Below the pieces are notes generated by a model. That model did no database searches. It saw only the letters and a program-made list of their open reading frames with translations, and was not told the DNA's origin. Shown in pieces: positions 42,088 through 49,076 of a DNA stretch of 49,076 bases; position 1 is the first letter of the stretch, and each line of letters begins with the position of its first letter. The stretch is from Deltaproteobacteria bacterium. Its GTDB lineage: Bacteria > Bdellovibrionota_C > UBA2361 > OMII01. The position numbers were made by a program, and so were the translations under genes. The stretch is from positions 1 through 49,076 of the forward strand of contig CANLJX010000007.1 in NCBI GenBank assembly GCA_947491545.1, written 5' to 3'.

Positions 42088-42477
42088 TCACCGGCACTCG
42101 AAACAGCCCGCCTCTATCGTAATCTTACCGGCTCCAACAGCGAGCGTCTTCGCCGAGGATAGGTACACGGCTGCACCCCCGGCCCGCAGCGTTTTCGGAC
42201 CGCGCAAGAGCACCCGTGGTCCACCCGGAACATGAGCTACGACCTGTACATGTCGAGCCTCATTCCTGCCGATGTTTCTTACCCTCACGCTTACGTGCCG
42301 AAGCTCCTGCTGGCCGCGTGACCGCCCCAACAGAACGGAGAGATCGCTCCAGCGTAGCGTTGTGCGAATACTCCGCTCCGGTTCAGGAGTGGAGCGGGCC
42401 CGCGGGGCAGCCGCAGCCGGTTGAGCGAAGAGCAAGACCGTGAGAGCGAGATTTCGGGCGAGAGTAATTAGGGACAC
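42088..42477 (-). CDS. Small secreted protein inside the lipid A operon
   Basis: 129 aa. A signal peptide (LALTVLLFAQPAAA then A-P-R) leads to a beta-rich domain of about 95 residues with the pattern VSVRVRNIGRNEARHVQVVAHVPGG, typical of a small immunoglobulin-like (CARDB-type) fold. It ends in Cys-Phe-Glu-Cys-Arg. GTG start at 42477, without a strong ribosome site. It is 48 nt downstream of msbA and 152 nt upstream of the DUF374 start. No known function; periplasmic location in an LPS operon suggests an envelope role only by context. Confidence 0.65.
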   Translation of the reverse strand: MSLITLARNLALTVLLFAQPAAAAPRARSTPEPERSIRTTLRWSDLSVLLGRSRGQQELRHVSVRVRNIGRNEARHVQVVAHVPGGPRVLLRGPKTLRAGGAAVYLSSAKTLAVGAGKITIEAGCFECR

Positions 42478-42525
42478 ACCGAGCTATTCGGGCGCCACAT
42501 GCAGCAAGTTGCTTCGCGCAGACTC

Positions 42526-44274
42526 TTAGTTGACCGCTTCGGACTCACGGAACTGCAAGGCATGCAGCCGTGAGTACTCGGCTTCTCGGCGCAACAGCTC
42601 CTCGTGCGTCCCCTGCTCAACAATTCGCCCTCCGCTCATAACCACGATAAGGTCGGCGTCACGCACCGTAGAGAGCCTGTGGGCGATAATAATGCTGGTG
42701 CGCCCCTGCTCAAGCGCCTCGATCGCCAATTGCACTTCGCGCTCCGCACGGTTGTCGAGCGAAGCCGTCGCCTCATCCAGGATAAGAATCGGGGAATTCT
42801 TCAGAATCGCGCGAGCGATCGCCAAGCGCTGCCGCTCTCCCCCAGAAAGGGTCATGCCCCCTTCGCCGACGAGCGTCTCGTACCCAAGAGGCAGCCTATC
42901 GATGAAATCCGCCGCGTACGCTGCCTGGGCTGCAGCCTTCACCTGCTCTTCCGTCGCTCCTGGGTGTCCGTACGCGATATTGCTGTACACCGTATCATTG
43001 AAGAGAAACGTGTGCTGTCCAACCATCGCGATCCGAGCGCGCAAGTCCTCAAGCCGCACCTCTCGCAGGTCCGTGCCACCGAGAGTGACCGAGCCGATGC
43101 TCGGGTCGATGAAGCGCGGGACCAGATCAACCATGGTGCTCTTGCCTGAGCCTGAGAAGCCCACCAACGCGACCTTCTTCCCTTCAGGAATTGTAAGCGA
43201 GACGTCGATTAACGCAGCGGTCGGCTCGTCGCCCTGGCCGCGGGTCGGGTACTGGAAGCTCACATTGTTGAAGCAGATCTCGCAGCTCTCCGATAGCTTC
43301 CTTGGCTGCTGCGGCTCACGAATCGAGGGAACAGTATCGAGAATCTCAAAGATCCGCTGGGCGCCTGCGAGGCCCTGCTGAACAGTGGCGTTCACGCGGG
43401 TCAGCTTTTTGAACGGTTCGTACATCAGGAAGACTGAGATCAGGAACGCGATAAATCCGCCCGCAGTGCGTGTGCCAGAGATAACTGACCAGCCGCCGTA
43501 CAGCACAACACCCGACACTACCAGGCTCGCCATGAACTCGTTTATGGGACCGGCCAGGGCTCTCACCCGTTCCGAGCGGATGAAGGTTTTCGTTAGCTCA
43601 TTGTTTCCTTTCTCGAAGCGCTCCTGCTCAAAATCCTCGCGGCAGAAGATCTTCACCACGCGGTGCCCCTGCATGCTCTCCTGAAACAGGGCCGAGAGCT
43701 GCCCAATCGCGTCCTGGCCGCGCTTGCTGAGCTTCCGCATGCGCTTCCCGAGCCGGGCAATCGGCAAGCCCGCTATCGGGAAGAATACAACTGAGATGAG
43801 CGACAGAGTCGGATCGAGGTAGACGCAGGAGCCCAGCAGCACCACGACCCGGATCGAGTCGCGGATAATCGCCGCGGTCGACTCTGTGAGCAACGAGCGG
43901 ACGAGCAGCACATCCGACGTCACGCGCGACAGAAGCTCCCCAGTTGAATGCCGCACGAAGAAGTCCGGAGAGAGCGAGAGAACGTGACGATTGACGTCGT
44001 TGCGGAGGTCCTCCGTGACCCGGTGCCCGACTGACGCCATCAGGAACTGCTGCCCGAAGTCACACACGGCCCGAACTGCAGCGAAGCCGACAATGATGTA
44101 CGGCAGCTTGTAGAGCAGCTCAGCATTCTTCTCTACTCCGAAAACACCGTCGAGCGTGCCTTTAATTAGGAACGGAACAACTCCGTCAGTCGCACCGAAG
44201 GCGACCATGCATAGCAGCGCCACAAGAAACGTGGCGAGGTGCGGACGCAGGTAGGTAAGTATTCGCCTGTACAT
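42526..44274 (-). CDS. msbA: Lipid A export ABC transporter, ATP-binding/permease
   Basis: 582 aa, half-transporter. Six membrane helices in about 1-310, then an ABC domain: Walker A GFSGSGKST, Q-loop VGQHTFLFND, signature LSGGERQRLAIARA, Walker B ILILDEATASLD and the switch AHRLS. It flips core-lipid A across the inner membrane as a homodimer. Its ATG shares one base with the lpxB stop (TGATG), indicating translational coupling. The lpxB and waaA neighbours support MsbA over a generic multidrug exporter. Confidence 0.93.
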   Translation of the reverse strand: MYRRILTYLRPHLATFLVALLCMVAFGATDGVVPFLIKGTLDGVFGVEKNAELLYKLPYIIVGFAAVRAVCDFGQQFLMASVGHRVTEDLRNDVNRHVLSLSPDFFVRHSTGELLSRVTSDVLLVRSLLTESTAAIIRDSIRVVVLLGSCVYLDPTLSLISVVFFPIAGLPIARLGKRMRKLSKRGQDAIGQLSALFQESMQGHRVVKIFCREDFEQERFEKGNNELTKTFIRSERVRALAGPINEFMASLVVSGVVLYGGWSVISGTRTAGGFIAFLISVFLMYEPFKKLTRVNATVQQGLAGAQRIFEILDTVPSIREPQQPRKLSESCEICFNNVSFQYPTRGQGDEPTAALIDVSLTIPEGKKVALVGFSGSGKSTMVDLVPRFIDPSIGSVTLGGTDLREVRLEDLRARIAMVGQHTFLFNDTVYSNIAYGHPGATEEQVKAAAQAAYAADFIDRLPLGYETLVGEGGMTLSGGERQRLAIARAILKNSPILILDEATASLDNRAEREVQLAIEALEQGRTSIIIAHRLSTVRDADLIVVMSGGRIVEQGTHEELLRREAEYSRLHALQFRESEAVN

Positions 44275-45449
44275 CAGTTTGCCGCTGCCTCCGTTTGTGG
44301 CCCTTGGGCCATCTCTGTCACGAGCGCCGCAACACGCCCGGCCACATCTTCAGCCTGTCTGCCGGAGCTCTCAAAGCTAAAGAGCGCTGTGCGCACGTCT
44401 CGCAGGTCGCTAATCATCTTTTCTCGCACCGGCCCGTCCTGTAGAACCCTCAGGAGCTCTCGCTCAAGTTCAGCCGTATTCTGCCTGACACGCATCAGCT
44501 CAGGCACGGTCCCAGCCTTCATAATATTTACTGGCGAGTACTCTTTGAGCTTAACGAAGGTTAAAACTATCATCTTCGCCAGCAGGCTACCACTGTACAC
44601 AGACACGAAGGGCAGCTCCGCGATAGCTCCCTCAAGGTTACAGGTTCCTGACTTGAGGATTCCCGCTCGCGCGTGCCGCATCTCCTCAATCACTCCGCCC
44701 TTCTTCCAGGAGATCGCTGACATAGTTTCTGGAGAGACCGCAGTTGCCGCACAGCTCTTCGCCCACTCCTGCGACATATTGTCAGCCAGCATCACTACGG
44801 CCTGCAGACCAGGCTGCGCGGCCCTGATGCGCTCGAAGGCCCTGAGCATAGGGAGCAGCATTCGCTCGATCTCAAACTTGCGGCTGCCAGGCATCAGCAC
44901 GATTCTGTCGGCGCGAGTGCACTCGCCGGTATTAGCCTTGTTCTGGTCGGTAAGCGGGTGGCCAACGTACGTCACGGCGTTGAATCCATGCTGCTGGTAC
45001 CACTCCTTCTCAAACGGAAAAATCGCTGCGATGTGGTCAACCGAGCGCTTAATCGCCTCGACTCTGCCAGAGCGCCAAGCCCAGACCTTCGGAGGGATGT
45101 AGTAGAGGACCTTCGAGCCTGCCGCCTTCGCCACCTTCGCCAGGCGCAGGTTGAAGTCTGGGTAATCGGCCAGGAGCACCAGGTGGGGCTTCCACGAGCG
45201 CACAAGGGATGACATCGCACTGAAAGAGGAGAAGATGCCGCGGAACGACCGGAAGAGCTCAAGAAATCCCATCGCTGCTCCACTCTTGTAGCAGTCCACA
45301 ACGAGCTCCGCACCCGCCTCGCGGCATTCCTTGCCCCCCATTCCCCGGACTTCTACCGAGGGATCGAGGGCCTTAAGGCTGCGCACGACCCTAGCCAAGT
45401 GCTGGTCGCCCGAAACCTCTCCCGCGCTGATAACGACCCGCAGGCCCAT
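44274..45449 (-). CDS. lpxB: Lipid-A-disaccharide synthase
   Basis: 391 aa, normal length. SAGEVSGDQHLA at the N-terminus, GGKECREAG, ADYPDFNLRLAK, YYIPPKVWAWRSGR and FPFEKEWYQQHG followed by YVGHPLTD, and the C-terminal SGTCNLEGAIAELPFV region are the LpxB signature. It joins UDP-diacylglucosamine and lipid X at the inner membrane. The track starts at 45545; ATG 45449 gives the family start MGLRVVISAGEVSGD. First gene of the operon, divergent from the AsmA gene over 256 nt where the promoters should lie. Confidence 0.96.
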   Translation of the reverse strand: MGLRVVISAGEVSGDQHLARVVRSLKALDPSVEVRGMGGKECREAGAELVVDCYKSGAAMGFLELFRSFRGIFSSFSAMSSLVRSWKPHLVLLADYPDFNLRLAKVAKAAGSKVLYYIPPKVWAWRSGRVEAIKRSVDHIAAIFPFEKEWYQQHGFNAVTYVGHPLTDQNKANTGECTRADRIVLMPGSRKFEIERMLLPMLRAFERIRAAQPGLQAVVMLADNMSQEWAKSCAATAVSPETMSAISWKKGGVIEEMRHARAGILKSGTCNLEGAIAELPFVSVYSGSLLAKMIVLTFVKLKEYSPVNIMKAGTVPELMRVRQNTAELERELLRVLQDGPVREKMISDLRDVRTALFSFESSGRQAEDVAGRVAALVTEMAQGPQTEAAAN

Positions 45450-45705
45450 AGCTAATCCCACAACTCCACTGAATTCGCCGGAGTTTCTACCCCAGTTGGC
45501 GCACGAGGTATAGCCCACGGGGGGTAAGGGCCCGATTTTGAACACATTTCTTGCGGAATTGGCTCACTCTCCGTATCCTCGTCCGGTTTGCAGCGCAAAG
45601 TCCCTTGGGTCCGCTGTCCTTTTTCGGATACGACAGCGCGACCGCACCGACAACGACCAGGTGGTCGAATCCATCAGGTAGCTACGTTTTGGAACTCACC
45701 TCGAT

Positions 45706-47640
45706 ATGAAAAAGAAGATTCTCATAGCACTGTTGATTATCGTCATTCTGCTTCTTGCAGCCGCCGGGGCCGCGCTTCTGTACGTCAACTCGTACGTCGA
45801 CAGCCACAAGGATGAGATACAGCAGCAGATCTCCGATGCGCTCGGCGCTCCAGTGGCCTTCTCGGATGTTTCTGTGGAAGTGATTCCAGCTCTTGAGCTC
45901 TCCGTTGATGAATTCGTGATCAAAGACGCCCAAGGAGGAGCTAGTGGCTTAAGCGTCAAGGCGCTGCGCGCAAAAGCTGAGCTGATCCCGCTCCTCTCCA
46001 AGCAGATCATCGTGAAGAGCATTCGCCTGGTTGAGCCATCGATTATCCTTGTCAACAACGGACAGGGTCTCGCTATCAAAGGCCTGCCTCAAAGCACGCC
46101 GACTCCAGTCGCTGCTAAGGGCACCCCTACTCCGGCTCCCACACCAACCGCGGCTGCTGCTCCGACCAAGGCGTTCTCGCTCTCCGTTGATCGAATCGAG
46201 GTCGAGGGCGGCTCAGTAGTCATTCCATCAAAACACGACCGAAACGGCGTCGCCATTTCAGCCATCGCGCTCGATGCAGGCGTTGTGGTCAGCGATTCTA
46301 TTGTAAAAGTTCCAACGCTACAGATTACAGCCCGCCTCAATGGTTCTCACCCGCTCACGCTGGCTGCAACGGATTTCGAATTTGCCCAGCAAGAGAAGAC
46401 TCTCAAGGCCCCGAACCTAACTCTGACCGTAGAGTCAGGCACGATTCAAGGCAGCGCCGCACTAGACCTCCGCTCGGGCGGCGGACATGCAAACGCCAAG
46501 TCGGACTCCCTGAACCTCGCTATCCTTGCGGCGAATCTCCACAACGTGCTCCCGGTGCTCGCCCCCCTCAAGCCTGTCGGCAAGACGAGTGCTGCTGTGA
46601 CTGCGACCATGACGGGCAATCAGGCCCCCGTGATCGACGTGAGCGTCTCGCCGAAATCGGTAGGACTCACGCTTTCAGGCGGGCAACAGGTCACAAACCT
46701 CTCGGGAATAATCAAGGCGGCTGGACCAACTGACAACCTGAAGGTCTCAACGCAGGGGCTCTCTCTGAACTACCAGTCAGCACCGCTCAAGGTTGATGCA
46801 GCGGTTGGCGTCACACCCAAGGGTGTAGACATCTCGACACTTACGGTGACCGGCTTCGGCGGCAAGCTTAACCTTCCGACTAAAATATCTCAGGGCTCGC
46901 CTGGCACGCTCACGTCTCAGCCTACCGCCTCATCAGTTCAGCTTGAGCAGCTCCTGAGCGCCGTCAAGCCCAGCCTGGCACAGAGCTTGAGCGGAACCGT
47001 CAACACCTTCTCAGCGAGCGTAAACAGCCAGACCGGCGACCAGATGGCGAGCTCAATGCGCGTCGGCGGAAATATCTTCGCCAGTAACGCCGTGCTCAGG
47101 GGCAACAACCTGCCGATGCAGGTTCTCAAGAAGCTCACCGAGATCCCGATTTTCAGCGGCCTTCTTACGGGAGGCCTGCCAGACAAGTACAAGCAGCACG
47201 TCTCAGCGAACGACACGGCGATCCGGGAGCTGAAGGGCAACTTCTCGTACGCCGGCGGCCAGACAACGCTGAGCGGAGTTAAGGCAGTGAGCGACCTCTG
47301 TTCCATCACCGCGGATGGCACCATCTCCGCTAATGGGGACCTCGATATCAGCTCAACCTTCACCTTCTCGCCGGATGTCTCCATGGGGCTCGTGAAAAGC
47401 TTCAAGGGCCTCAACCGCGCCCTCAACAACGCGCAGCAGCTAGTCGTTCCAGTGATGATTCAGGGCCGCAGTCCGATGATCGTCGTCCTGCCCGATGTTA
47501 CAAAGCTCCTGACAGGCACAATCACCAATCTGCCCGGCGAGGCGCTCGGCATCGTCGGCGGACTCCTCGGGATGGGCCCGTCTGACCCAGACGGAGGGAA
47601 GAAAGACCCTAAGAGCGCCAAAAATCCGTTCGGGTTTTAG
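45706..47640 (+). CDS. AsmA-family envelope protein
   Basis: 644 aa. A single N-terminal membrane helix (ILIALLIIVILLLAAAGAALL) anchors a long beta-rich periplasmic part. The AsmA start pattern is visible: helix DEIQQQISDALGAPVAFSDVSVEVIPALELSVDEFVI, then LIPLLSKQIIVKSIRLVEPSI. A Pro/Thr linker (STPTPVAAKGTPTPAPTPT) at about 127-150 splits it, and AsmA_2-like strands resume up to the C-terminal FKGLNRALNN segment. Relatives form hydrophobic grooves that carry phospholipid across the periplasm. No strong ribosome site. Divergent from lpxB, fitting an envelope locus. Confidence 0.85.
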   Translation: MKKKILIALLIIVILLLAAAGAALLYVNSYVDSHKDEIQQQISDALGAPVAFSDVSVEVIPALELSVDEFVIKDAQGGASGLSVKALRAKAELIPLLSKQIIVKSIRLVEPSIILVNNGQGLAIKGLPQSTPTPVAAKGTPTPAPTPTAAAAPTKAFSLSVDRIEVEGGSVVIPSKHDRNGVAISAIALDAGVVVSDSIVKVPTLQITARLNGSHPLTLAATDFEFAQQEKTLKAPNLTLTVESGTIQGSAALDLRSGGGHANAKSDSLNLAILAANLHNVLPVLAPLKPVGKTSAAVTATMTGNQAPVIDVSVSPKSVGLTLSGGQQVTNLSGIIKAAGPTDNLKVSTQGLSLNYQSAPLKVDAAVGVTPKGVDISTLTVTGFGGKLNLPTKISQGSPGTLTSQPTASSVQLEQLLSAVKPSLAQSLSGTVNTFSASVNSQTGDQMASSMRVGGNIFASNAVLRGNNLPMQVLKKLTEIPIFSGLLTGGLPDKYKQHVSANDTAIRELKGNFSYAGGQTTLSGVKAVSDLCSITADGTISANGDLDISSTFTFSPDVSMGLVKSFKGLNRALNNAQQLVVPVMIQGRSPMIVVLPDVTKLLTGTITNLPGEALGIVGGLLGMGPSDPDGGKKDPKSAKNPFGF

Positions 47641-47707
47641 GGTCCGTACGACCGCCACAGCATGATTGGAGGTGAGCCCAGCATCATTCCGTGCTAAGCA
47701 ACTAGCG

Positions 47708-47731
47708 GGTGAGAGGCGAGCAGCTCTCACC
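47708..47731 (+). promoter_or_regulatory. Hairpin ending 2 nt before the M50-like gene start
   Basis: GGTGAGAG (47708-47715) pairs perfectly with CTCTCACC (47724-47731), loop 8 nt. The purine-rich part GAGAGGCGAG, the only ribosome-site candidate, is inside it. No T-run follows, so it is not a standard terminator of the AsmA gene 70 nt upstream. It may restrain initiation at ATG 47734, or the true start may be ATG 47755. Confidence 0.45.
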
Positions 47732-47733
47732 GG

Positions 47734-48516
47734 ATGCCTCCCAACGCGACACAGATGACTACCGACGAGCACCACGAACCTGTTGAGCCTCAGGGCCCAA
47801 GCCTGCCCGAACCAACCTTCAAGACGGAACCGGCAGCACCAGAAGCGAGACCGAGCGAGAAGATCGGCGGATTTGCATTCTTCCTTTCGCTGAGTGTTCT
47901 GCTGCCCCTGGGACTCGTGCTTTTGTTCCTGACTCTCTCCCACGTCCCGATGGATGGGGAAGCGTTGGCTATATTTTTCGGAGCCTGGGTGGCGGGAGTA
48001 GTCGCCTGCCAGGTCTTCATTCGAGGGCACGTATCAGTTCTCATCCATGAGTCAAAGCACGCAATCGTTTCGAACCTGGTAGGGAACAAGCGCAAGGGCA
48101 TGAAGATTGGTGAGCACTCAGGGCACTTCGTCTACGCCTACTCGAAGCGGACTGCGCACATGAACGCCTTGATATCTCTCGCCCCGTACATCCTGCCGGT
48201 ATTCACCTTGGTAGGAATGCTGGCTGCTGCCGCAGCGCTGCGAAAAGACCACGCCATGGCAGTGCTTCTGGTCGGCATCTGCTACGGAGTCGACACCGCC
48301 CTCAACGTGCGCGACATCTCCCCGATACAGACCGACATCAACGAAATCCGCGGAGGGTACGGCGTCGGTCTCCTCTACATCTTCGCCTGGAACCTTGCTA
48401 TCTTTGGAGTGCTGCTCGCCTGGGTCTTCAGCGGGCTGACCGGGTTGGGCATCTTGCTTGAGCAGATCACCGCCTCGTTCGTTCACGCCTACCTGCTGGC
48501 AACTGGCGCAAGCTGA
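47734..48516 (+). CDS. M50-like membrane metalloprotease family protein
   Basis: 260 aa. The first 45 residues are Pro/Glu-rich and hydrophilic. About five membrane segments follow. The zinc motif HExxH is present as HESKH (105-109) just after TM2, and NVRDISPIQTDINEIRGG near 205 would supply the third ligand, as in M50B-like proteins (a variation of N-x-x-P-x-x-x-D-G). Substrate is unknown; site-2-type proteases cut membrane proteins such as anti-sigma factors. ATG 47755 is an alternative start. The 3' end overlaps the convergent truA gene by 28 nt. Confidence 0.8.
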   Translation: MPPNATQMTTDEHHEPVEPQGPSLPEPTFKTEPAAPEARPSEKIGGFAFFLSLSVLLPLGLVLLFLTLSHVPMDGEALAIFFGAWVAGVVACQVFIRGHVSVLIHESKHAIVSNLVGNKRKGMKIGEHSGHFVYAYSKRTAHMNALISLAPYILPVFTLVGMLAAAAALRKDHAMAVLLVGICYGVDTALNVRDISPIQTDINEIRGGYGVGLLYIFAWNLAIFGVLLAWVFSGLTGLGILLEQITASFVHAYLLATGAS

Positions 48517-49076
48517 GGTGGCGGCCCGTACGAGACCCACGCCATGCAGAGCCCGTGTGGGGGCGCAGTAACGCCACCGAGCCTCCGGTCCCTGCCCTCA
48601 AGGATCTGCACCATCGTTCGGTTCCGCAATCGACGCCGACCAATATCTGTCGCTGTGCCAACAATGTTCCGAACCATCTGCTTCAAGAAGCCATTGCCCA
48701 CTACGCGGTAGACGAGGAGGTCGCCCTCTCGCTCGAAACGGCTTGAGTAGATCGTCTTGATCGTTGATTTGGCGCAGCAAGTTGAATCGCGGAAGCCCGA
48801 GAAGTCGTGAGTGCCTACCAGCACTGCAGCGCACTCCTGCAGCAGATCGAGGTCCATCCTGTTAGGGATGTGCCAAACTCGCCGGGCATCGAGCACCGCC
48901 GGCGAAGGTCGTGCCAGGATCCGGTACTCGTACATCTTGTGGGTTGAGCACCAGCCCGGATGAAAGTCCTCGGCCACTACCTCAGCCGAGAGAGCCGCCA
49001 CCTCTCCGCGCATCAGGTAGCTAACTCCTTGGCACAGTCGGTACAGGTCTACCTCGACCTCCGTCTTGAAAGTCAC
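48489..49076 (-). CDS. truA: tRNA pseudouridine(38-40) synthase TruA, C-terminal part (5' truncated by window edge)
   Basis: 195 codons are visible; the apparent GTG start at 49076 is internal, since the N-terminal catalytic half (with the R-A-x-x-T-D-x-x-V motif) is missing. The visible part has HKMYEYRIL, HDFSGFRDSTCCAKSTIKTIYSSRFEREGDLLVYRVVGNGFLKQMVRNIVGT, a classic TruA C-terminal signature. It isomerises uridines 38-40 in the anticodon stem. It continues past the right edge. Confidence 0.9.
   Translation of the reverse strand: MTFKTEVEVDLYRLCQGVSYLMRGEVAALSAEVVAEDFHPGWCSTHKMYEYRILARPSPAVLDARRVWHIPNRMDLDLLQECAAVLVGTHDFSGFRDSTCCAKSTIKTIYSSRFEREGDLLVYRVVGNGFLKQMVRNIVGTATDIGRRRLRNRTMVQILEGRDRRLGGVTAPPHGLCMAWVSYGPPPQLAPVASR

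Overview
The window looks like a chromosomal segment of a Gram-negative, outer-membrane bacterium of the broad delta-proteobacterial type (Myxococcota, Bdellovibrionota, Desulfobacterota or SAR324-like). This is an inference from gene content: lptD, a full late lipid A/Kdo cluster, a sigma-54-type response regulator, paired M16 peptidases and a lipoprotein beside ftsK. I cannot place it to genus. By eye G+C is a little under 60 %. Gene density is high. I see no tRNA, rRNA, CRISPR array, insertion sequence or phage gene. Both window edges cut genes: ftsK at the left and truA at the right.

Layout, left to right. (1) 1-6.5 kb: 5' part of ftsK (absent from the supplied ORF track), a lipoprotein, a very acidic small protein, and a translationally coupled YihY membrane protein / M16 / M16 operon in which one M16 subunit has the zinc motif and the other lacks it. 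(2) 6.6-10.1 kb: a small Cys-rich protein, a region rich in predicted stem-loops, a secreted 28-Cys protein, and an NtrC-family regulator with GAFTHA in place of GAFTGA. (3) 10.4-18.1 kb, minus strand: GDP-D-rhamnose genes (rmd, gmd, manC), rmlD, lptD and accD. (4) 18.4-22.6 kb, plus strand: Nif3-like protein, pgk, fbp and an unknown membrane protein.

(5) 22.7-32.3 kb is the accessory-looking core. A hybrid PAS histidine kinase is followed by a PPP-type phosphatase with a long unknown N-terminus, a PP2C phosphatase with a Trp-rich hydrophobic tail, a membrane-anchored protein-kinase-like protein with a large unrecognised C-terminal region, and a VWA protein with an intact MIDAS. The last three form a kinase/PP2C/VWA triad of the kind known from E. 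coli yegI-yegK(pphC)-yegL and the TerY-P systems. The extra PPP phosphatase, the membrane anchors and the hairpins between the genes make it the most unusual system here. A strong intrinsic terminator closes it at 32.35 kb.

(6) 32.5-36.2 kb: convergent ppx (polyphosphate breakdown) and ppk1 (synthesis). (7) 36.5-38.8 kb: a small secreted DUF4124-like protein and uvrC. (8) 39-45.4 kb, minus strand: the lipid A/Kdo operon, transcribed lpxB-msbA-small secreted protein-DUF374 acyltransferase-waaA-lpxK. (9) 45.7-49 kb: an AsmA-family protein, an M50-like membrane metalloprotease and the 3' part of truA. Envelope building (LPS core, O-antigen sugar, LptD export, AsmA) is the dominant theme, with stress signalling (Ser/Thr phospho-switch, polyphosphate) in the middle.
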